A DNA stretch of 64,000 nucleotides. Origin: Crocodylus rhombifer (lineage: Eukaryota; Chordata; Crocodylia; Crocodylidae). Shown here in pieces: positions 56,241 through 64,000 of the stretch. Positions within the stretch are counted from its first letter, which is position 1, and every line of letters begins with the position of its first letter. Location of the stretch: the NCBI GenBank assembly GCA_038503035.1, contig JAVSML010021664.1, positions 124,001-188,000 of the forward strand. The letters run 5' to 3'. A program made the translations under genes and the position numbers. Under the pieces are notes generated by a model. The model had not been told where the DNA came from, searched no databases, and saw only the letters and a program-made list of their open reading frames with translations.

Positions 56241-59204
56241 ATTATCTGAGATAGTTTCAAACATTGACCAGGCTGGGAAAAGATGCAGTCACTTGGGACT
56301 TATCAACCAGCAATGGGATGGGCGACATCAAGAATTAGTTTAGAACTAGTCTGGTAGTAGGCACAGCTGTGCTTTCGGTGGGGAATGGCAGAAACTCACA
56401 GCGGCCAAGAAGCTTTGCTAGTTAATGTTGAGGGAATTTAAGGTGCTTTGGATGAACCCGTGTTACTCAGATTTCAGAGCTGCTAGGAGCAGAGCTATGC
56501 CACTTCAAACATTATTCCCCACATGCAGAGGTAAGCATGAAGTCTTGGCCTCTGTATGTGAGCATGTCTAAGAAAGCCACCATAAGCATGGTGTTATTGC
56601 TTCTGCAGCTGGCACTCCATGTGTCTTCATAGTATGAACAGCCACTTCACAGCTGGGCAGTGAACAGAGACTTAAAACTTCCTGACAATGCTACCCATAT
56701 GTCCAGATTTTTAGCACTTCATAACTGACACTGCATAATGAAGCTGGCTGCCCAAAAAGCCAAGAAAAATGTAATTATGAAACTAAGCGTATCAGTTATA
56801 TTGCAATACCTTTTGCCCTGCCTCTTGGACAAGATCATGATGGCATGTCCCAGAACTCCACAGCAGAGCCCCAAAGTGTTTTTCAGTGCTAGCTGAATTT
56901 TGCCAGCAGCATTCCCGTGTTCAGGACTGATTCTGCACCACGGAGAAGATATGCCCATTTCAGCAAGACTAAAATGTAGTGTATTTGTATACTACTTGAT
57001 ATGCTACTATTTGTTGACTACACATTCTTAAATGCCTTTCAAAGTGAGTGAGATAGGACACCAATCCAACACTAATTTCTTAATGTAAAGTGTGTGCTCT
57101 CACATGTGCATCTAACTAGTAGCAGGAATGACGCATTACACAGCTGCTTAAATATTAGCTATCCCACTATCACAAAAGTAAAGTTTGAAGTACTGGTAAA
57201 AAAAACCCAAAAAACCTTGCATCAACCAAATTAGCTCAAAGCAGTTTAGATTTTTTTTTTTTTTTTTTTTTAAAGTTCTTTATATGGGTTTCTTCAGAGG
57301 ACAGGCTGAAAAAGGTCTTGTGAAAAGGAGAACCATTTAATCAGTAATCTTCCCTCTATACTGTGTGGAAAGCAGGGGTAGGAAAAGGAAAACGTGGAAT
57401 GGACAGAGGGAAACACCCCTCACCTACCAGGTTCTCAAAGAGCAGGGAGCATTTAGTTAAAGAAACTAGGAACACATTTCCCCCTGCCCCCAATCGCTTC
57501 CTGGATATAGACTTACAGCCAGTCTCTGCAGAATTCTCACATCAAGAGACAGATACAACCTAATGAACAGCATTTTGAAGCCGTACTACATATGTCTACA
57601 GACATGCAAGAGGTCAAAAAGCACTGGACTGCTCCCATTTATCCAACAACACAGTAGTTTTAAATGCCACCCAGAAACGGAATGATTAAAGTCAAGGAAG
57701 AACTGGACAGACAGACGAGCACGGAGTTTTGCTTTGTTTTAAACCCACCCCAATTTGTCCCACAAGCAGACACAAGCCAGGGGAGTCAGAGTTAAGGCTG
57801 AAGTTCTCTCCTTAACTCAGGTCTGTCATGCCTAAGATCCTGTCCACTTCCCAAATTTTAACTGTCTTTGAACTGTTATGGTTCATTTAAAGTAGGGCTG
57901 TATGTCCGCACACAGCTTTTAATTCAAAACTCGAAGCAGCTGAGCCAGCCAACATTTCGCTCAGACTGCATGGTGAGCTGGTAACAAGATAATGTAGCAC
58001 AGCAATTTTGGAAGGGTACATGGGATCCCAAGCAGCTAGTTTTCCTCAAGTGTACTGCCCTGCGTAAAGTGGATTGTCATGTCAGGTAAGAACGCATCCA
58101 CCCTGCTGAAGGAGCATGAGATAGACGCCCTGAATGCAGATACCAATGTTTAGGCAAGCTAGTAGGTGTAGATACACCAATTAGTTATGAGAGCAAGACA
58201 GCTGCAGCCATATGGACCAAAGTCGACTAGGTTACTGGTACAGTTAAACAATCGTGCCTCTGCCTGCTTAAAAAAACAAACAAACTGTTAAGCATCATAG
58301 TGTGAGCCGAACAGTTCACATCTAACGGTGACACTTTGGACTCAATTGAGTTGCTTGCAAATGGCTCATCTGTAGCAGTTCTTTCAAGACAGAAGATTGT
58401 ATTTAATTTCCTTTCTTTTAAAAAAAAATTAATACCAAAAAACAGCTTTCATAGAAGGTTTAAGAAAGTCTATTCTGGATCCTTCAGGTCTGAAAAGGAG
58501 TCTTCAGGACAAGCTACACCCATATATTGTTTTTCACATCATGTTAGGGATACAAATTTTAATACCTATTTTGATTACATTGCCCGCTTTGATACTGGGC
58601 AATCATGAGTACACAGGCATTTGGTTTTGATTTGGTCTTGAGATGCTTGATGGATCTCAGCAATCATTCACTTACCAGTGAGCTAGAAGTGTTAGCAGTG
58701 AGCTACATCTGCTATGGCTTCTATATTTGTATTACAACATTTTGAAGACGTTTTACCCCTGCCAATTAGGCCTCCTTTCACCAACATTTTTCACCACTAA
58801 GTACCAGCTGGGTATATTCGCCAATTGCTGGGTGATTAGCAAGCAGTGGAAGTTTCCATGCATGAGAACTCTTGGTTCAGAACACCAACGTGCATGGAGT
58901 CCTTCGATTTGAGACTCCACACTTAAATATTCACCAGGTAAAAACTTGAGGTCTCTGCAGATCGTGAGTTGCACCACAATTAAACTGTATGGCAAAACTG
59001 TCTACAAAATAAGCAGATGCACCTCACCCACCCCCTGCATAGCGCTAGTCATCTTAGCGTGAGAAGGACTTACAGAAACTACCTCCAGCCTTTTTTATCC
59101 CCTTTCACTATTAAGGCCCTAAAATCTTACCATGCTTTAAAAATGAATTGGAAAATAAAACTGCTAGGCTTGAAACTTTATAGTTTAATAAAAGTACCTT
59201 AAAT
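56241..59204. other. Probable intron, AT-rich
   Basis: A poly(T) run at 57251-57271. Otherwise no recognised repeat. A few splice-flanked micro-frames exist but do not chain in phase. Confidence 0.4.
57251..57271. repeat. Poly(T) tract
   Basis: 21 consecutive T bases. Confidence 0.9.
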
Positions 59205-59212
59205 AACGAGAG

Positions 59213-60028
59213 CAGGGGTTAGCAACCCCAGCACATGGCAGAGCGTGGCACATGAAGGCATTTTGCTTGGCACATGTGCCTTGGGGAAGATGGCACTGAA
59301 GGGGCTAGGGCTGCACTGCCACAACATGGATCAGGCCCCTTTGGGTCCCCCACCATCTGCCCTAAGGCACATATACACCCACCACCAGCAGTGAGCCAGG
59401 CCAGGGCTTGGCTTGCAGCCTCCCCAGTGCCTGCTGCAAACAGCCTGGGCTCTGTGGCAGGCAACAAGAGCCTACCCAGAGCTCAGGTGAGCTGTGGCAG
59501 GCAGCTGGGAGGCTACAAGCAGCTGCACTGGGGTCTGCGGAGCCCCGGCCCAGCTCGTTACCAGTGGCAGATGAGCAGTGAAGGGCCCAATCCTTGCTGT
59601 GGCAGAGCAGCCCCTGGCTCCTTCCCCACCATACACCCTGAGGCGTGCATGCATCCACTGCTGGCAACAAGCTGGGCTGGGGCTCTGTGGATGCTGGTGC
59701 AGCTGCTTGCCACATCCCAGCTGCCTGCCACAGCCAGTCTAGACTTGGAGCAGACCCTTGCCATGCACCATGGAGCCTGGGCTGCTCAGAGCAGGCAACA
59801 GGGAAGCTGCAGGCAGCTGCACTGGGGACACAGAGCCCTGGCCTGGCTCTCTGCTGGAGACAGGTGCACGCATGCCTGTGCACAGACGGTGGGGGAAGGG
59901 GCCTAGGTTGCACTGCCACAAGAACTGGGCCCCTTGCAGATGCCCCACCACCTGCCCCTGACACGCCAACATATTCCAAGTCGAGTTGGGGAGTTTGTGG
60001 CATTGCCCAAAAGTGTTGCTGACCCCTG
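59213..60028. mobile_element. Complete non-autonomous hAT element
   Basis: Terminal inverted repeats are caggggttagcaac at the left and gttgctgacccctg at the right. They are flanked by an 8-bp target duplication with one mismatch (aacgagag at 59205-59212, aactagag at 60029-60036). CAGGG-type ends plus 8-bp duplications define hAT. The interior is GC-rich and built from repeats. A segment near 59327-59406 recurs inverted near 59838-59915 and directly near 59905-59955. No transposase frame remains. Confidence 0.88.
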
Positions 60029-60190
60029 AACTAGAGAGTTTAATATGCAGGTCTTTTCATGGGGAAGGTTGTGGGGAGAGGTACTCGGCTATAACCAGTG
60101 AATCCTGGAATAGCAAAATGGTTCTAGTTTCCAGGAGGGCTACCAAGTTCCAAGCAAAGCTTTAAGAAAAGCAGGGGGGTTTCTTGTTAC

Positions 60191-60358
60191 TTTTCCAGTG
60201 AGCCATGTGACTCTGATTCTGGTAAAGCCTTGATCCTTGGGTCAAGTCTAAGTCTAGTAAACATTTTAAACTCAGAGTTAACTCCCTGGAAAAAAAGGTG
60301 AGGATAAAGAGGTGTTGACGGATCCTTAAACAGCGTCGCTAAAGCACCAATGTAATAC
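60191..60358 (-). CDS. Candidate internal exon of unidentified minus-strand gene
   Basis: 168 nt with acceptor cttattccacag and donor gtaaca. It reads one base, 55 codons, then two bases; in-frame strings include YYIGALATLFKDP and KMFTRLRLDPRIKALPE. Phase joins the upstream candidate exon (TG plus G gives Trp) and the downstream one (AA plus A gives Lys). An internal tttttttccag could give a shorter form. The protein family is not recognised. If the donor is unused, the frame stops at TAA two codons later. Confidence 0.42.
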
Positions 60359-61880
60359 CTGTGGAATAAGGAAGCACACAAGCACCAGGACCTGACACCC
60401 AAGAAAGGTCTCTGCAAGACTGTTACAACAGAGTGAAGGAAGCGGTGACATTCTGGACAGCACGAGCAGCATGCATTAAGTGTGCACACAGACCCGTTCA
60501 TGTCATGCACAGTGACAGAGAACATCAAAGCAACTGCCCACCCCTGATCCCACGCGTCAGCCAGCGTCTCAGAAACCCCCAAGCACCCCATAAAAGCAGA
60601 GCAGACAAATGGCGAGAGGCGGCAAGAATGCAGACCAAGCAGTGACATGAGAGAATGGTCACCAGTGCAAGGTAAAAGTGTACGAGCCCCTGGAGGAATG
60701 GCAGATGCAGAGGAGCAGCAGCTGTATGTACAAGTCTGGCTGGGAGCGGAGTGCAAACTGGCTGCAGCACCCGACTGGAGACGGTCCTGCATTCCAGCTG
60801 GAGCTAACGTGTTCCAGTTAGGCTGCGATTACCACTTTCTTTGCAAAGATCTCTGTGCTGATCTCAGCCGGTGTGCTGCCCAGGAATTCAGATGATACAC
60901 TACAGGCAGTTCATAAACTGCAACTGTAAAATGCGGTTCAGACAACTGCTCCCTTCCTATGGTAAATGGCCCTTGAGCTGAGAGAAGAAATGAGGGGTTC
61001 TGTCATCTTGGAGATGGGTCTTAACCACCTCCTGTTAACTACGGACTGATGCCAGGAAAGGACTCAAGGGCTCATCCAGCATATGTAGGAAATTAATGGA
61101 ATACTTTTGGCACAAGGAAGTGTTAGAACAGAGCTATGTAGAATCAAGGATGTTAACATGTGTCTGGACACCTGGGAGAATTGCTTTTAAAAAAAAACTT
61201 GCTTATTCCACACCTTGAATTCTAGGATAAAATATAAAATGGGCAACTGAACAGCTAAGCTCTGAGAGGGGCTGCTGGTTCTGATAAGCCATGTGACAGC
61301 CCATTTAGGCCAGCTATCCTAAGGACAACCATGTTGTTCAGACTGTGGAGGAACTTAAAATTGATGGTAAAAAAGGTATATCCTTGGTCTCTAGCATGGG
61401 TCATCACATTGGTGAGATAATGAGCGGCAGTCAGAGCAAAAAGGAGACCAAGGTGGAAACTAACAGCCAGTCCTTATTAAAAGGCTCGTGTGCCGAGTCT
61501 TGTTACTGTTCTAATTGGATTCTTGCAATGAGGAACTGGAACAGATTTGCTTCCTGGGACTGCTGGGGCCAGGTGTTCAGCCTGTTCTCGAACGCAGCGA
61601 TGTGGGCTCGCACGGGATCTCTGGCCGCTGCAATGCACGGGGACGAGTGCCAAGGGGAAGTGTTGAAGCTACCCACCACGTCAGCACCAGGGCAGGCCTG
61701 CTTAGCTTAACTCTTGGCAGGAAGGGATGGGGTGGAAGGTGCAGGGGGAGGGAACGTGAAGAAATAAGGCACTGGCCTAGGGTAAATAGTGCAGGGATGA
61801 GAGGGATAGGTGGGAGTGGAGAAGGGATTGAGCGAGAAGGACCTTATTTCAGTACCTGTTCCATTTGTGGGCGCTGTTAC
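60359..61880. other. Probable intron of the minus-strand gene
   Basis: 1.5 kb with no repeat or exon that I can support. Confidence 0.35.
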
Positions 61881-61957
61881 CAGTACGTCCGTGCACTGTC
61901 CGAGGGCTTAAACTGCCAGCTCATATGGCTGCTACTGTCCATGGCAGCCAAATACAA
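61881..61957 (-). CDS. Candidate internal exon of unidentified minus-strand gene
   Basis: 77 nt behind a very strong acceptor: a long CT tract, then ctgcgtcatcacag. Donor gtaaca. It reads 25 codons beginning LYLAAMDSSSHMSWQF and ending SARTY, plus TG. The phase joins the exon at 60191-60358. The upstream exons of this gene are presumably beyond the right edge or between 62 and 64 kb. Confidence 0.42.
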
Positions 61958-64000
61958 CTGTGATGACGCAGGAGAGAGAGAGAAAAAGAGAGTGCAGCCT
62001 CAACGTGCATGAAAAACACAGTGCAAGCAAGTGAAACGCTGTGATGTGTGCCAGTGACAATGAGGGCTCTATCCCCCTACAGGAATGGCCCTGGGGTAAG
62101 AAGGAGACGACAGAAGGAATGACAGGGAGAAAAGAAAAAAAGGACAAACAATGCAGTCGGATCCTTACAGCCTGGTTCTCAGTCAGTTCCCACGAGCTGA
62201 GCCGCACAGGATACCTCTGGCCTGTCCCATGTCCTTGATTCTGCTTGCGTGGTTCCATTCATGGCCACAACACCCAAAGGGGAAGTGTCCGTACTGCAGG
62301 GTTGTTGGCCGATTTGCGTGCCATCAGCTTTTTCTTCCATTCACACCGTGGCCTCAGCCACTTAGCATGGAGGTTTGACATCCCACAGGGTCCTCTCTAT
62401 CCCACTACTTGCCTGGGTGGCAGGTGAGAAGGGACACATTTCTCCTCCCTCAACTTAAACAGCTTGGGCCAATGTTTTCATCTATTTGGAAGGTAAATTT
62501 GCTGCTATACCCCAGTCCTCACACCTTTTGGACAGTCATCTCCACAGCTGAGACAGGGGATTAGGTGTCCCCTCTCCACCTCGTCCATTACACCAGGATG
62601 TACTGCTCCCCAGACCCCTTCCCACTTGGTTCTCAAGTGAAATTCCTTTGAAAAAAAAAAAAGCCCTTACCAGCATTTCGTCTCAGAAATCAGCTGAAGG
62701 CATCAAGACTTAGGATACACCCTTGAGGTCATTAAAGCAACCAGCTACTGAAGCACCAGGGAATCCTCTCAACCAAGGCTAAAGTCCCTGCAGAAAGAAG
62801 CCTCTTTTCTGAGGCAGAAGAGCTCTGGGGATGGGAAGTGATCTTCAGCAGGGCTCTGCCCCAGAGGAAGCAATCAATACAGGTCTGTGCAGTATTAAAA
62901 GGAGTTGATTGCAATGCAAGATACCAGTGGTAAAGCAGTGGTTGGTGGCACTGTGCTGTAGGCTGCACCAACACTTCCTCTGAAGCCAGCCCCATTGCCA
63001 AGAGCCGAGAACACTTCCTGAGCTCAAGTGCAGAACACCAGGGGCCCAAATTTTTCTTTTCCAATTTCAAGCAAGTTCAAAAAACCCCAGCCAGCATGAG
63101 ACAAGGGCTGCCTATCTATTTTGCCACTGCTGAAGTTAGAGGAGCTTCTGACTGCATGTAAATAAGACCATGAAGTGCCCCATGGCCCCCCCTTGGTTAA
63201 CCTGAATTGGATCCAATAGCGAGTATGGTAACTATAATAAGCCTGCCTGGTTCAGCATGAAAGCGTGTTGCTTGGCATCCTTGGTAACTGTTAGCAGGTT
63301 AGTAGCTGGCAGTGTGATGGCCCATTTCCCCACGTGGTTATGGTGCTGAAGAGAGAGTCACAGGATCCAGCAAAATGAGGACAAGATTCAGCTACCTTTT
63401 ACAAAGGCATAAATAAAAGCTCTGCATTTTACCCAACAGACTGAAACGGCTACCAAGCCACTCCAAGCTCCCAAAGAACCTTCCATGAAAGATTTTTTTT
63501 TTTCTCCTCAGGAAATTAAATACAGGAATAGAAATTCTAAAATAACATCTAAAAATGCTGTGAAACAAAGAATAAAACTAAAAATAATCGGAAGTTTCTT
63601 CTCATCTTCGCAGGGCAGATTAAGGAGAGAGTTTCAGCATTCACTCTGAGTTTACAACTTCTTTCTGAGCCTTAGGGACCAATGCTGCAAAAGTGAGTAA
63701 CAGCATGCATGTGAAGAATGGCACTGAAGTCACCCAAAACGCGACTCATGCACTTCAGTGTTCACTGGACAGGGACCAGAGTGTTATGTGATTTTGTAGA
63801 GTGAGTTTGATCTTGCTCATACATATATATGTGACCACAACAGCACACTCTGCTTTGATTCTCCATGGCAGCTTAGACATGACTTGTCTACATAGCTTTC
63901 TACCATGTAGGGGCCAGATCCTGCCTCCAGCTGCACAATCAGCACCCCCTGGAGGTATTACAAGAGTGGCACGTGTGCACCTCCAAAGCAGAAGTTGGCC
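61958..64000. other. Right-hand end: probable intron of the minus-strand gene
   Basis: No exon chains firmly into 61957. A splice-flanked 37-codon frame at 63232-63345 (minus) is possible. A stretch at 63675-63785 (accaatgctgcaaaagtgag, then ctgaagtca) resembles a dispersed amniote repeat. Confidence 0.35.
63675..63785 (+). repeat. Dispersed amniote repeat-like fragment
   Basis: The order ccaatgctgcaaaagtgagtaac, gcatgtgaagaat, cactgaagtca, cttcagtgttcactgga matches a repeat I recall as common in turtle and crocodile DNA. The family name is unknown to me. Confidence 0.35.

Noticed and set aside
58677..58709. 33-nt frame before a very strong donor (cactg|gtaagtg, minus strand)
   Set aside because: Too short to judge, and it also gives a TGA when joined to the terminal exon.
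58935..58997. 63-nt splice-flanked minus-strand frame that could follow the exon at 60191
   Set aside because: Joining it to the terminal exon at 49320 creates a TGA at the junction, so it would need a further, unseen exon.
59274..59906. Plus and minus frames of about 210 codons
   Set aside because: They lie wholly within the hAT element and reflect its GC-rich internal repeats, not a transposase.
32413..64000. Search for BRAT1 as the minus-strand neighbour downstream of LFNG
   Set aside because: The candidate terminal exon does not resemble the BRAT1 C-terminus as I know it, and no HEAT-repeat-like large exon is present.
1..64000. CRISPR arrays, bacterial operons, tRNA or rRNA genes
   Set aside because: The window is vertebrate nuclear DNA. 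No regularly spaced array was seen, and the only tRNA-like signal is the SINE at 29515-29650.

Overview
The window looks like a gene-poor stretch of vertebrate nuclear DNA, most likely crocodilian, with a turtle or bird as the weaker alternatives. The evidence is spliced genes with GT-AG introns, CpG-rich promoters, CR1 LINE copies whose 3' ends match the sauropsid type, MIR-like SINEs, a hAT element and several palindromic MITE-like elements. The species call is an inference from repeat content.

The one gene I can name with confidence is Lunatic fringe (LFNG) on the + strand. It has eight coding exons from 14,903 to 30,246, giving a 344-residue Golgi O-fucosylpeptide beta-1,3-N-acetylglucosaminyltransferase. 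It starts in a CpG island, has a 10.8-kb first intron, and ends in a 3' UTR of about 2.2 kb with two poly(A) signal groups. Two miR-125 seed matches lie in that UTR, and the stronger one sits between the two signal groups. Intron 1 carries a homopolymeric C/G tract, a minisatellite with splice-site-like units, a second CpG-rich block and a possible alternative first exon that joins exon 2 in phase.

Layout: 1-14.6 kb is intergenic, with a MITE-like palindrome (1.76-2.07 kb), a long foldback hairpin (6.67-6.88 kb), a retroelement-like insert with 15-bp target duplications (8.3-8.8 kb) and MIR/L2-like relics. 14.6-32.4 kb is LFNG. 32.4-48.6 kb is intergenic, with a second copy of the MITE family apparently nested in a MIR-like SINE (38.6-39.06 kb), a CR1 tail on +, a TIR element (42.75-43.29 kb) and a 2.6-kb decayed CR1 on - (44.05-46.69 kb). 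48.6-64 kb probably holds the 3' part of a minus-strand gene that I could not identify. Three exons chain in phase there, and that gene would be tail-to-tail with LFNG. A complete 816-bp non-autonomous hAT element (59.2-60.0 kb) also lies in this part.

Functionally, LFNG elongates O-fucose on Notch EGF repeats and tunes ligand choice. The AU-rich, miR-125-bearing 3' UTR fits the rapid mRNA turnover known for LFNG in the segmentation clock.
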